Shown here one piece after another: positions 16,695 through 25,602 of a stretch of 64,000 nucleotides of DNA. The translations under genes were made by a program, and so were the position numbers. Position 1 is the stretch's first letter. The number at the start of each line of letters is the position of its first letter. The DNA comes from Arenibacter sp041392165. Lineage in GTDB: Bacteria; Bacteroidota; Bacteroidia; Flavobacteriales; Flavobacteriaceae. Location: assembly GCA_041392165.1 (NCBI GenBank), contig JAWKMN010000008.1:87220-151219 (forward strand). Reading direction: 5' to 3'. The notes beneath the pieces are model-generated. The model did no database searches and had not been told where the DNA came from. It was given only the letters and a program-made list of their open reading frames with translations.

Positions 16695-16718
16695 CCTGTC
16701 GGGCAATTCCCGACAGGC
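16694..16718 (+). terminator. Hairpin between DUF2024 and marR
   Basis: A perfect 10-bp stem, GCCTGTCGGG and CCCGACAGGC, has a CAATT loop and is followed by ATTTTAT. It is placed well to terminate DUF2024 transcripts. Its left arm begins right at the end of the P3 -7 element, so marR mRNA would start within or just after it. Confidence 0.5.
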
Positions 16719-16725
16719 ATTTTAT

Positions 16726-17337
16726 ATGGACAAGAGTATTTTTAATCCGGACCATCAAGAAACGGACGTTCCCAGCAAAATTATAGCTGGACTTGAGCGC
16801 ATTTCGGAAGCCTTCAAGGTTCTACTTTGGGATAAGGCCAAATTACTTGGTTTAAGTCCCATCCAAATCCAAATCTTAATTTTCATTGCCTACCATAAAT
16901 CCGAATTATGTAATGTAAGCCATCTGGCCAAGGAATTCAATGTAACCAAGCCCACTATAAGCGATGCCATAAGGGTAATGGACAAAAAGGGGCTGATTAC
17001 CAAAGAATATTCTTCCAGCGATAATAGAAGTTATTCCATTGGCCTCTCGGAAACAGGAACAGAGACCATACGGGAAATTTACGATTTTGCCAACCCTATA
17101 AAGATGCAGCTCAATGCCCTGGGGAATGCCGAATTGGAATCGGTCCTTATTACCCTGAGCAAGCTCATCTATCAATTAAATACCATTGGAATCCTTAGTG
17201 TGCAACGCACCTGTTACGGTTGTAAATTCTACAGTAACGACAATAGTAAGAATTATTGCAACCTACTCCAAAAGGAATTACGAAGCAAGGATATCCGATT
17301 GGACTGTCCGGAGTTTGAAGAAAGCTACGCCCACTGA
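16726..17337 (+). CDS. MarR-family regulator with C-terminal Cys4 cluster
   Basis: A 203-aa transcription factor. A winged helix-turn-helix lies over about residues 45-140 (LSPIQIQILIFIAYH, VSHLAKEFNVTKPTISDAIRVMDKKGLI, YSIGLSETG). Unusually it has a C-terminal extension with four Cys at 163, 166, 178 and 194 (CYGC, YCNLL, DCPEF), likely to bind an iron-sulfur cluster or zinc. The TTAGGA-T-TCCTAA sites before this gene and the two upstream genes are the natural candidates for its operators. The redox-type neighbours and the Cys cluster suggest a redox or metal sensor; the signal is unknown. Confidence 0.88.
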   Translation: MDKSIFNPDHQETDVPSKIIAGLERISEAFKVLLWDKAKLLGLSPIQIQILIFIAYHKSELCNVSHLAKEFNVTKPTISDAIRVMDKKGLITKEYSSSDNRSYSIGLSETGTETIREIYDFANPIKMQLNALGNAELESVLITLSKLIYQLNTIGILSVQRTCYGCKFYSNDNSKNYCNLLQKELRSKDIRLDCPEFEESYAH

Positions 17338-17400
17338 ATCTATTGGTCCAAAGGACCATAACAATTCCAAAAAGCCACATATCCTATCTACAAGGTTGTG

Positions 17401-17484
17401 ATATTTACCAATATTTAGGATATTTACCACTTCCATCTTTTTGGAAAAAATCTGCTAATCCTACCTAAGATCATCCTAGGTTTA
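17401..17484 (+). promoter_or_regulatory. Upstream region of the S9 peptidase with repeated half-sites
   Basis: ATATTTACCA occurs at 17401 and 17420, flanking ATATTTAGGA at 17411. Further on come AATCCTACC and ATCCTAGG, and TAGGTTTA at 17477-17484, a near -7 match. TTAGGA and TCCTA words resemble half-sites of the upstream MarR palindrome, but no full palindrome is present, so any link is speculative. Confidence 0.3.
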
Positions 17485-17496
17485 TAAACAAAGCAT

Positions 17497-19869
17497 ATGA
17501 AAAAAAATTGGCTACTAAACGGCATATTTTTTTGGTTCCTTATTCCCTCCTATGCCCAACAAGAGAATACCTCATCCCTATCTATCAAGGAAATAATGCA
17601 GGGCGATGACTTTGTTGGCCATCTTCCTTCCAATCCCCAATGGTCCCTGGACAGCCAGATACTGTATTTTGATTGGAACCCCGAAAAAGCCCAAAACGAT
17701 TCCCTTTATGCCTACCATTTAAAATCGGCCGAGACCGTGAAAACCAATTTTGAAACCTCCTACTCCCTTCCCAGTAGTGATGGTGTTTTTAACCGTGATA
17801 GATCCCTAAAACTTTATAGCAAACGGGGGGACCTATTTCTGTTGAACCTCAAGACCAAGGTACCAATCCAAATAACACAGACCGAAACATACGAAAGTGC
17901 CCCCCATTTTACCGGGAACGGAACCAAAGTAGCCTACAGGCGGGGCGACCATCTTTTTAGCTGGGATATAGCGACCGGGAGTACGGTACAGCTGACCAAA
18001 ATTATATCGGCCAAATCAGATGACGAAAAAAGCAAGAAAGACCAATGGCTATACGAAGATCAATTGGGACTATTTGAGGTACTGCGGGAACGAAAGAACA
18101 AAAATGATAAAACGGAAGAGGCCAACAAACGTGTTGAAGCCAAGGGTCCCCTCCCTATTGAACCTGAAGGCAAATCTATTTACCATCAGAGCATAGACCC
18201 CATTGGAAATTACATTACTTATATAGCTGCAAAATCGCCTTCAAACAAAGGTACCATTGTTCCGCACTATGTTACGGAATCCGGATATACCGAAAATGAG
18301 GACACAAGAGCTAAGGTAGGCAACGAACCCTACGAATATGAAATGTTTGTATACGACATTGCCCAAAGAAAGGTATACCCAGTGGTACTGGACAATCTGG
18401 AAGGTCTGGATTACGTCCCCGAGTACACCAAGGATTACCCGGACAAGACCTATGAAAATAAAAATAGATTAGGTTATATTGATGGCCCCCTTTGGAGTGA
18501 AGACGGAAAATATGCGGTGTTGGATATTAACAGCAACGATTATAAGGATCGGTGGATAGTGCTTCTAGATCCCAAAGACGGTACGGTAACCCAGTTGGAC
18601 CGCCAACATGATGAAGCTTGGATAGCCGGCCCGGGCATAGGGGGCTATGAAGGAGGAGAAATGGGCTGGATGCCCGATGGAAAGAGTATTTGGTTCCAAT
18701 CCGAAAAAACTGGCTATTCCCATCTCTATACCATTGATATAATTACCGGAAAGACTAAGGCACTGACTTCGGGGAAATATGAAATTTATGGGCCGCAGAT
18801 CTCCAAAGATAAAAAAAGATGGTATTTCACGGCCAACAAAAACCATCCCGGAGACCGACAGTTCTACAGTATGCCCATTAATGGCGGAGATATGCAGCAG
18901 TTGACCCGGATGAGCGGATCCAATGAGGTTACTCTATCCCCGGATGAGCGCAAAATGGCCATCCTGCATTCCTATTCCAATAAGCCCACTGAACTTTATC
19001 TACAGGACAACCCGGTTTGGGGAAAATCCAGAGCGGAGACAGAACGTATAACCCATTCTACCACCAAAGATTTTAACGGCTACGAATGGCGGGATCCCCA
19101 GATAATCACCTTCAAGGCCCAGGATGGCCAGGCAGTACATGCCCGGCTGTACCAACCCAGTTCCGACATAAAAAATAAGGCGGCCATTATCTTTGTCCAT
19201 GGAGCCGGCTATTTACAGAATGCACATAAATGGTGGAGCAGTTATTTTAGGGAGTATATGTTCCACAATCTCTTAACGGACAACGGCTATACCGTATTGG
19301 ATATAGATTATAGGGGAAGTGCCGGTTATGGAAGGGACTGGCGCACCGGAATTTATAGACATATGGGCGGAAAGGACCTGTCCGACCAAGTAGATGGGGC
19401 AAAATATTTAATAGATGAATTGGGTATAGACCAAGACAAGATTGGCATCTATGGCGGCTCCTATGGTGGATTTATTACCTTAATGGCCATGTTTAAAGCC
19501 GCCGACACCTTCAAGGCCGGTGCCGCCATCCGATCTGTGGGGGATTGGGCCGCCTACAACCACGGTTATACGGCCCGTATCCTAAATACCCCGGTTACCG
19601 ATAGCTTGGCCTACCGTAGAAGCTCCCCAATTTATTTTGCGGAAGGATTAAAGGGCAATTTGTTAATATTACATGGTATGGTGGATGACAACGTGCATTT
19701 TCAGGATATGGTGCGACTGTCCCAGCGCCTGATAGAACTGGAGAAACACCATTGGGAAATGGCAGTCTACCCCGTGGAACGGCACAGTTTTGTGGAACCC
19801 AGTAGTTGGACCGATGAATACTCACGAATCTTCAAGCTGTTCCAGAACAGTTTGTTGGATAAGGAGTAG
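17497..19869 (+). CDS. S9 family dipeptidyl peptidase (DPP-IV type)
   Basis: A 790-aa exported serine peptidase. Signal peptide residues 1-20 end at SYAQ. An eight-bladed propeller follows over about 45-530, and the alpha/beta-hydrolase domain holds the catalytic Ser655 in GGSYGG, Asp at 730/731 in VDDNVHF and His763 in ERHSF. Such enzymes release X-Pro or similar dipeptides from peptides in the periplasm. The gene is monocistronic, starting 160 bp after marR. Confidence 0.93.
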   Translation: MKKNWLLNGIFFWFLIPSYAQQENTSSLSIKEIMQGDDFVGHLPSNPQWSLDSQILYFDWNPEKAQNDSLYAYHLKSAETVKTNFETSYSLPSSDGVFNRDRSLKLYSKRGDLFLLNLKTKVPIQITQTETYESAPHFTGNGTKVAYRRGDHLFSWDIATGSTVQLTKIISAKSDDEKSKKDQWLYEDQLGLFEVLRERKNKNDKTEEANKRVEAKGPLPIEPEGKSIYHQSIDPIGNYITYIAAKSPSNKGTIVPHYVTESGYTENEDTRAKVGNEPYEYEMFVYDIAQRKVYPVVLDNLEGLDYVPEYTKDYPDKTYENKNRLGYIDGPLWSEDGKYAVLDINSNDYKDRWIVLLDPKDGTVTQLDRQHDEAWIAGPGIGGYEGGEMGWMPDGKSIWFQSEKTGYSHLYTIDIITGKTKALTSGKYEIYGPQISKDKKRWYFTANKNHPGDRQFYSMPINGGDMQQLTRMSGSNEVTLSPDERKMAILHSYSNKPTELYLQDNPVWGKSRAETERITHSTTKDFNGYEWRDPQIITFKAQDGQAVHARLYQPSSDIKNKAAIIFVHGAGYLQNAHKWWSSYFREYMFHNLLTDNGYTVLDIDYRGSAGYGRDWRTGIYRHMGGKDLSDQVDGAKYLIDELGIDQDKIGIYGGSYGGFITLMAMFKAADTFKAGAAIRSVGDWAAYNHGYTARILNTPVTDSLAYRRSSPIYFAEGLKGNLLILHGMVDDNVHFQDMVRLSQRLIELEKHHWEMAVYPVERHSFVEPSSWTDEYSRIFKLFQNSLLDKE

Positions 19870-20206
19870 ATCCATAAATAGAATTATTTATTCTCCCAAC
19901 GGTTCTTTATTTTCCCACTATGTTAATTGGCACATGGAAGCATCTATCCGTAATCGACCTCCAAACCGGAAGGCCCAAAATCCAAATTGAAATGCCCAAT
20001 CAAAATTAAGTTTAAAAGCTTAAATCCCCACCACATTAAGAAATTGGAAATCACAACAAGAAAAATTACAGGGAATTTGGGTCATTGTACTGCAAAATAT
20101 TCCTGTATAATGAACCCATACGTAAAGAAGTACAAGTGCAACGAATAAAAAACCGACTACTTTTCTTTTGACCAAAATTAGCCTATTTTTATCAAAAATT
20201 AACCCA
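19870..20206. other. Intergenic, 337 bp
   Basis: AT-rich DNA between the S9 peptidase and the HerA-like gene. A 64-codon minus-strand frame (20020-20214) with one hydrophobic stretch exists but overlaps the start of the next gene and has no promoter match. TACTTTTC near 20157-20164 is a near -7 match that could serve the HerA-like gene. No hairpin terminator was found. Confidence 0.35.
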
Positions 20207-21724
20207 ATGGACATTCAGGACAAATTCTTTGAACATATACAGGAAGGATATACCACAAAAGGGGACTTTATTACAATGGGGTCGGCCATGCTGAATGGTG
20301 GGACCATAACCAATGCCCACGTAAAGATTCCGTTAAAAACACTAAACAGACACGGTCTCATTGCCGGGGCAACCGGTACCGGAAAGACCAAAACCCTTCA
20401 GGTAATTGCAGAAAATTTGTCGGACAAAGGAATTCCAGTATTGCTTATGGACCTTAAGGGAGATCTCAGTGGTCTGGCCCAACCCGGTACCGGAAATCCA
20501 AAAATTGATGAACGCCATGCCAAAATAGGCGGACTACCTTTTACCCCTAAGGCCTTTCCTGTAGAAATACTGTCGCTCTCCGAACAGAAAGGTGTAAAAT
20601 TGAGGGCCACGGTTTCAGAATTTGGACCGGTACTTCTAAGTAGAATATTGGACCTTTCCGTTACACAGGAAGGCATTGTAGCTGTGGTTTTTAAATATTG
20701 TGATGACAATAAGCTTCCGTTGCTGGACCTAAAAGATTTTAAAAAGGTATTGCAATACGCCACAGAAGAGGGCAAAAAAGAATTTTCAGATTCCTATGGG
20801 CGCATCTCTACCAGTTCCACCGGCACCATACTAAGAAAAATTATAGAATTGGAACAGCAAGGTGCCGAACTGTTTTTTGGGGAAAAATCCTTTGATGTGG
20901 AAGATCTTACCCGTATAGATGAAAACGGTAAGGGCTATATCAATATTATACGCCTGACCGATATTCAGGACCGCCCCAAATTGTTTTCCACCTTTATGCT
21001 GAGCCTGTTGGCTGAAATTTACGATACCTTTCCGGAACAGGGGGACACCGATAGACCGGAACTGGTACTTTTTATAGACGAGGCCCACCTCATCTTCAAC
21101 GAAGCTTCAAAAGCCCTTTTGAACCAGATAGAGAATATCGTAAAATTGATACGTTCCAAAGGAATAGGGGTATATTTTGTAACCCAAAACCCTACCGATG
21201 TGCCGGACGCGGTCCTTTCCCAATTGGGATTAAAGGTACAGCACGCGCTTCGTGCATTTACTGCAAAAGATAGAAAGGCCATAAAGCTTACCGCAGAAAA
21301 TTATCCCCTTTCAGAATTCTATGATACCAAGGAGGTTTTAACTTCCCTAGGAATAGGGGAGGCATTGATCAGTGCCCTCGATGAAAAAGGAAGACCAACC
21401 CCCCTAGCGGCCACAATGTTAAGGGCCCCCATGAGCAGGATGGACATACTTACAGACAGTGAACTTAAAGAAGTAATAGACACCTCCAAACTGGTCAACA
21501 AATACAGTGAGACCATAGACAGGGAAAGTGCCTATGAACTCCTTAACGTTAAAATTGAACGGGCGGAAAAACTGGCTGAAGAGGAAAAGAAATCTTCCAG
21601 CAGAAGACCTACCCGATCTACCACGGGAAGAGCCAGTACACGTCAAAACCCTGTGATAAAAGTATTGACCAGTGCCACTTTTATAAGGGGAGTACTGGGC
21701 GTATTAAAAAAAGTAATGCGATAG
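20207..21724 (+). CDS. HerA-like ATPase, DUF853 family
   Basis: A 505-aa cytoplasmic P-loop ATPase from ATG 20207 (MDIQDKFFEHIQEGY). The upstream extension to 20168 is unlikely to be coding. Walker A is GATGTGKTKT at about residues 51-60, Walker B is LVLFIDEAH at about 285-293, and TQNPTDVPDAVLSQLG is the sensor region. A Ser/Arg-rich low-complexity stretch comes before the C-terminal basic tail. Relatives (YjgR, HerA C-terminal family) are hexameric translocases or helicases of unclear role. No nurA-like nuclease gene lies nearby. Confidence 0.9.
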   Translation: MDIQDKFFEHIQEGYTTKGDFITMGSAMLNGGTITNAHVKIPLKTLNRHGLIAGATGTGKTKTLQVIAENLSDKGIPVLLMDLKGDLSGLAQPGTGNPKIDERHAKIGGLPFTPKAFPVEILSLSEQKGVKLRATVSEFGPVLLSRILDLSVTQEGIVAVVFKYCDDNKLPLLDLKDFKKVLQYATEEGKKEFSDSYGRISTSSTGTILRKIIELEQQGAELFFGEKSFDVEDLTRIDENGKGYINIIRLTDIQDRPKLFSTFMLSLLAEIYDTFPEQGDTDRPELVLFIDEAHLIFNEASKALLNQIENIVKLIRSKGIGVYFVTQNPTDVPDAVLSQLGLKVQHALRAFTAKDRKAIKLTAENYPLSEFYDTKEVLTSLGIGEALISALDEKGRPTPLAATMLRAPMSRMDILTDSELKEVIDTSKLVNKYSETIDRESAYELLNVKIERAEKLAEEEKKSSSRRPTRSTTGRASTRQNPVIKVLTSATFIRGVLGVLKKVMR

Positions 21725-21790
21725 TTTGTCCGGATATTTGAACAACAAGCATCAGAAAATTGAACTTAAAAAACAACCTTCACCTTTAAA

Positions 21791-22336
21791 ATGATAAAAC
21801 AATCCATTTTTGCTGCAGGCCTATGTGCACTGCTCTTTATTCAATGCAATTCCAATTCGGATTTTATAATTGCCAAAGATCAAGTAGGCAAACTGCTAAA
21901 ATCCAATACCGTTGATGAACTTGAAACTGTATTTGCCAGCGATTCCATAGTTAGGGATACGACAATGGCCAAAATTGGCAAGGCGGCAAAGAAGATCAAC
22001 ATTTATGAAAAGGGAGGCAAACATTTAATGACCCTAACCCCCAACATGGACAGTATTCCAAAAATTGACATTATCCGCATTTACGATCCTCGATATGTTA
22101 CAGAAAAAGGGGTTGGACTTAATAGTACCTTTAAGGATATCAAAGACAAACATACTATTAAAAAAATTGTTACCGTCCTCAACAATGTAGTGGTTTTCCT
22201 AAAAGACTCCGACGCCTATTTCACCATTGCCAAGACCGAACTGCCCGGCAATCTACAATATGGCAACAACAACATTGAAGCTGTTCAGATACCGGACAAG
22301 GCAAAGATTAAATATATGATGGTGGGCTGGGAGTGA
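21791..22336 (+). CDS. Lipoprotein of unknown function
   Basis: A 181-aa protein with a type II signal peptide (AGLCALLFIQC, Cys near residue 19). The mature part has a mixed alpha/beta pattern, including KDQVGKLLKSNTVDELETVF and a TFKDIKDKHTIKKIVTVLNNVVVFLKDSDAYFTI segment. I do not recognise a named family; similar hypothetical lipoproteins of flavobacteria are known to me only in general terms. It lies 66 bp after the HerA-like gene on the same strand. Confidence 0.8.
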   Translation: MIKQSIFAAGLCALLFIQCNSNSDFIIAKDQVGKLLKSNTVDELETVFASDSIVRDTTMAKIGKAAKKINIYEKGGKHLMTLTPNMDSIPKIDIIRIYDPRYVTEKGVGLNSTFKDIKDKHTIKKIVTVLNNVVVFLKDSDAYFTIAKTELPGNLQYGNNNIEAVQIPDKAKIKYMMVGWE

Positions 22337-22340
22337 AAAG

Positions 22341-22518
22341 AGTTCAAGGTTGTACGTAATGAGTACATAGTATTGAGCAGTGAGATTTAAATGGTCTTCA
22401 GTGGGCAGTGACAGTTGGCAGGGGAAAAGTTTAAGGTTCAAGGTTTAAAGTCTGACAGAATAACCCACAAAGTGAAGCATATAGCCTAAAGCGGTAAGCG
22501 GTAAACGGTAAACGGTAA
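22341..22518. repeat. Cluster of short intergenic repeats
   Basis: Several dispersed words occur together: AGTTCAAGGTT at 22341, AGTATTGAG at 22369, CAGTGGGCAGTGACAGTTGG at 22399, GTTTAAGGTTCAAGGTTTAA at 22429, and four tandem 7-mers (GCGGTAA twice, ACGGTAA twice) at 22491-22518. The first, second and third words recur elsewhere in intergenic regions of the window. Confidence 0.6.
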
Positions 22519-22620
22519 GCAAATGAAAATTAAATATAGTTTATAGTCTACAGCTTCAGGCCCAAAATATATTTACAGGAATATCTCTAAAGTTGTTGGG
22601 GAATTTGAAGATAAAAAGCC

Positions 22621-23460
22621 ATGAACAAAATCCTTTACCATGCATTGGCTCTATCCTACGGTGCTTATTTCAATTTCACGGCCCTTTTCTCTGAAAAAGA
22701 GGCTGGAAAAAAAGCGTTCAACACTTTTACTACCCCAAGAAAGGGCAGTATATTACCAATACAGCAAGAATATCTACAAAAGTTCCTGGGCAAAAAAATT
22801 ACAGTGAACAACACCGGGCTGCAGACCTATGAATGGCCAGGAGAGGGAGAAACAGTTCTACTGGTGCACGGTTGGGAAAGCAATGTTTATAGATGGCGAT
22901 ATCTTGTTGAAAAATTACAGGAGAGAAAATTCCATATCATTGCCTTTGATGCCCCTGGCCATGGGCATTCTGAAGGAAATAGTTTAAATGTGGTCACCTA
23001 TGCGGATAGCGCACGGCAACTCATAGACCTATACCGGCCCAAACATATTATTGGGCATTCTATGGGGGGGCTTGCCACCCTTCATAATCAATATCAAAAC
23101 CCAAACCCGTCCATTGAAAAAATAGTCACTTTAGGGGCCCCGGCAGAACTGTCCGAATTAATGGCTCACTACCAAAACTTGGTCAGGTTCAACAAGAAGG
23201 TATTGGAGGCTTTGGACAATCATATATACGAACACTTCAAGATACATATTCACGATATTTCTACCCCAAAATTTGCTAAATCCATTGAACAAAAAGGGCT
23301 GATCATCCATGATGAATGGGATACGATAACCCCCTTCAACGCCTCCGAACGTCTTCACAAAAACTGGAAGAACAGCCGCTTATTAAAAACCACCGGACTT
23401 GGCCACTCCCTGCACCAAGAGGAAATCAACTTACAGATAGTGGATTTTTTATGGTCCTAA
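22621..23460 (+). CDS. Alpha/beta hydrolase
   Basis: A 279-aa cytoplasmic hydrolase with no signal peptide. The fold shows VLLVHGWESNVYRW (oxyanion region), the nucleophile elbow GHSMGG (Ser about 144), an Asp in HDEWDTITPF and a terminal His in TGLGHSLHQ, making a complete triad. Substrate is unknown. It is monocistronic behind the repeat cluster at 22.3-22.5 kb and converges with the isomerase gene. Confidence 0.9.
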   Translation: MNKILYHALALSYGAYFNFTALFSEKEAGKKAFNTFTTPRKGSILPIQQEYLQKFLGKKITVNNTGLQTYEWPGEGETVLLVHGWESNVYRWRYLVEKLQERKFHIIAFDAPGHGHSEGNSLNVVTYADSARQLIDLYRPKHIIGHSMGGLATLHNQYQNPNPSIEKIVTLGAPAELSELMAHYQNLVRFNKKVLEALDNHIYEHFKIHIHDISTPKFAKSIEQKGLIIHDEWDTITPFNASERLHKNWKNSRLLKTTGLGHSLHQEEINLQIVDFLWS

Positions 23461-23581
23461 TTTTTAATGTTTTTTGGACCCCCGCAGGAAATACATTGAA
23501 AACCAAGGCAACTAAGGGTAAGGAGCAATAATTTTCCAAATAGGCCCTCCCTGAACATGCCTCACAAAACTACTTTGACCC

Positions 23582-24418
23582 TTAAAGGTTTTTCATATAC
23601 GCCATATTATGGGACATACTTTCAAAAGGGGTACTGGCGTACTCCTCCTGTTCTATAAATATGTATTTCAGGCCGGATTCCTTTCTATATTTAAGCATTT
23701 GGGCTATATCCAAACCTCCTTTTCCAAACTCGGTACTTTCCTTTTTCACCATGTCCATATCCTTCAAATGCCACAATGGAAACCTTCCTTCATATTTTCT
23801 AAAATAATCCAAAGGATCCTTTCCGGCAACCACTACCCAACCCAGGTCAAGTTCCATATGTACCAAGTCCGCCTGGGTATCTTTCAACAATATATCATAG
23901 AACACCTGCCCGTTTTCCGATTCAAATTCATATTCGTGATTGTGATATCCGAATTTAATATTTCTACGGCTACACTCCTCCCCAGCCTTATTGAAGGCCT
24001 CGGCTACTTTCCTATAATTATCCACCGTTTGTCCCGCCGTGGGCAAGGAGGAACAGATGAGATATTCCTGACCGGCCTCTGCCGCCTGGTCCATAGTCTC
24101 TTGCCAATGTTCGTCCAAGGCTACATGACCGCTCCTAAGAGTCATACCCAAATCTTCACAAACGCCTTTCATTTCCTTTGGTGTCAGCCCGTAATAGAGT
24201 CCCTTGGCACTTCTTGCCGATTCAATTTGTTTAATTCCCAGTGCCGCTATTCGCTTTAGGGTACCCACAGCGTCCTCTAACATCTCCTTGCGAAAGGTGT
24301 ACAATTGAACCCCTAAATTCTTTTTAGGGTTCTTATAGGGCAACGTAAAGGATGGCAACAAAACCGCTCCTACTGCCAACATTCCCGACTGCATTAAAAA
24401 TTCTTTCCTAGTTGTCAT
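23582..24418 (-). CDS. Sugar phosphate isomerase/epimerase-like TIM barrel, exported
   Basis: A 278-aa protein of the xylose-isomerase-like TIM-barrel superfamily. The N-terminus MTTRKEFLMQSGMLAVGAVLLPSF is a signal with a degenerate twin-arginine start. Barrel landmarks are GVQLYTFRKEM, FGYHNHEYEFE (metal-ligand His/Glu), HMELDLGWVVVAGKD and LWHLKDMD. Such proteins often act on keto-sugars next to Gfo/Idh/MocA oxidoreductases. Here it is preceded by an aldo/keto reductase gene with only 15 bp between, so both form one operon. Substrate is unknown. Confidence 0.9.
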   Translation of the reverse strand: MTTRKEFLMQSGMLAVGAVLLPSFTLPYKNPKKNLGVQLYTFRKEMLEDAVGTLKRIAALGIKQIESARSAKGLYYGLTPKEMKGVCEDLGMTLRSGHVALDEHWQETMDQAAEAGQEYLICSSLPTAGQTVDNYRKVAEAFNKAGEECSRRNIKFGYHNHEYEFESENGQVFYDILLKDTQADLVHMELDLGWVVVAGKDPLDYFRKYEGRFPLWHLKDMDMVKKESTEFGKGGLDIAQMLKYRKESGLKYIFIEQEEYASTPFESMSHNMAYMKNL

Positions 24419-24433
24419 TATCCATTATTTATA

Positions 24434-25405
24434 TTATTGAGACCATGTGGTAGGCTTTCTATCCCACCTATGCCCTTTCAATTCTTGATATAGCCCCATT
24501 GGCAAACCTTTACCATCACTTAGAGCTGTATTCATTAAAACATTTCTTTCCTTGCGCATTCCTGGAATTATAGTACTTACCGTTTTGTTCATCGTAATAA
24601 AGCGCAAAGCCATTTCCGCCATGGTCATCCCTTCCGGAACCAATGGTCTAAGGAGGTCCGCCCTTTCCGCACTTGCCATTAAATTCTCTGGGACAAAATA
24701 GGTTCCCCTCCAATCCCCTTCCGGAAACTTGGTCTCTTTAGTGATGCTTCCCGTCAAAGTACCCTCGTCAAAAGGAACCCGTGCAATAACTGCAATATTC
24801 AGTTCTTCACATAATGGAAAAAGAACATCCTCAGGAGCTTGGTCAAAAATATTGTATATTACCTGTACCGCATCGAACATGCCTGTCTTGAGGGCCTTGA
24901 TGCCGTTTTCGGGTTCCCAGCGGTTTACACTGATGCCCATGGCCGCTACCTTCCCTGATTTTTTTAAATCTTCGACCGCCCTCTGCCATTCTTCACGATG
25001 CGACCAACTGTCATCCCAGGTATGGAACTGTATCAAATCCAATTGCTCCGTTCTCAAATTACTCAGGGTTTTCTCCGTATAATCTACAATATGGGAGGCA
25101 GGATAGGATTCCTCCAAACTATATTCCGGTTTTGCAGGCCATTTAAAATTTTTGGCCGGAATCTTACTGGCGGTAAATAGCTTTTTATTGGGAAACCTCC
25201 GCAATAGATCACCCAATAATTTTTCACTATGTCCATGACCATAGGCCCAAGCGGTATCAAAGAAATTAACACCGTTCTCTACGGCCAGATCCAATGATTT
25301 GGCAGACAATAGGTCGTCCGATTCCGTCCAACCGCCCATACCCCACATTCCATAGCCTATTTCACCAACATCCCACTGGGTTCTACCAAATTTTCTTATA
25401 ACCAT
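24434..25405 (-). CDS. Aldo/keto reductase
   Basis: A 323-aa NAD(P)H-dependent reductase. The tetrad can be read as Asp and Tyr in FFDTAWAYGHGHSEKLLG, Lys in FTASKIPAKNF and His in DLIQFHTWDDS. The cofactor-binding C-terminal part carries TIIPGMRKERNVLMN. It is the first gene of a two-gene operon with the TIM-barrel isomerase. The pairing suggests interconversion of a sugar or keto-sugar, but this is inference. Confidence 0.92.
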   Translation of the reverse strand: MVIRKFGRTQWDVGEIGYGMWGMGGWTESDDLLSAKSLDLAVENGVNFFDTAWAYGHGHSEKLLGDLLRRFPNKKLFTASKIPAKNFKWPAKPEYSLEESYPASHIVDYTEKTLSNLRTEQLDLIQFHTWDDSWSHREEWQRAVEDLKKSGKVAAMGISVNRWEPENGIKALKTGMFDAVQVIYNIFDQAPEDVLFPLCEELNIAVIARVPFDEGTLTGSITKETKFPEGDWRGTYFVPENLMASAERADLLRPLVPEGMTMAEMALRFITMNKTVSTIIPGMRKERNVLMNTALSDGKGLPMGLYQELKGHRWDRKPTTWSQ

Positions 25406-25458
25406 AATTCCAACCTAAAACTTTACACTCTTAAAATTACCAGACCCTATTTTACGGA

Positions 25459-25602
25459 TCAATATTGATGGAAGGCATCGGACACAAACTCCAATACCGC
25501 GGGCAGGGATTCCCTCCAATAGGTCCAACTATGACGCCCTTCCCTCACTCTGTATTCATGGGGCACCGCTTAATTTTTTGATTTCGCTTGGGATATCTTT
25601 AT
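25459..25602 (-). pseudogene. C-terminal remnant of an esterase (Esterase D/PHB-type)
   Basis: On the minus strand, directly after the fabV stop, one frame reads AVPHEYRVREGRHSWTYWRE and continues to SDAFHQY and a TGA at 25461-25459. This matches the C-terminal end of exported alpha/beta-fold esterases, including the catalytic His in GRHSW. The preceding KDIPSEIKKL lies in another frame, so a frameshift is also present. The rest of the gene is absent, replaced by fabV. It is therefore a decayed fragment left by a deletion or rearrangement. Confidence 0.6.

Noticed and set aside
17401..17484. S9 peptidase as a member of the MarR regulon
   Set aside because: Only half-site-like words occur; no full TTAGGA-T-TCCTAA palindrome was found, so membership is not claimed.
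20020..20214. 64-codon minus-strand frame with one hydrophobic segment
   Set aside because: It overlaps the start of the HerA-like gene, has no promoter match and an odd Cys-rich tail; probably chance in AT-rich DNA.
23609..24259. 216-codon plus-strand frame
   Set aside because: It is antisense to the TIM-barrel isomerase gene, which has clear family motifs.
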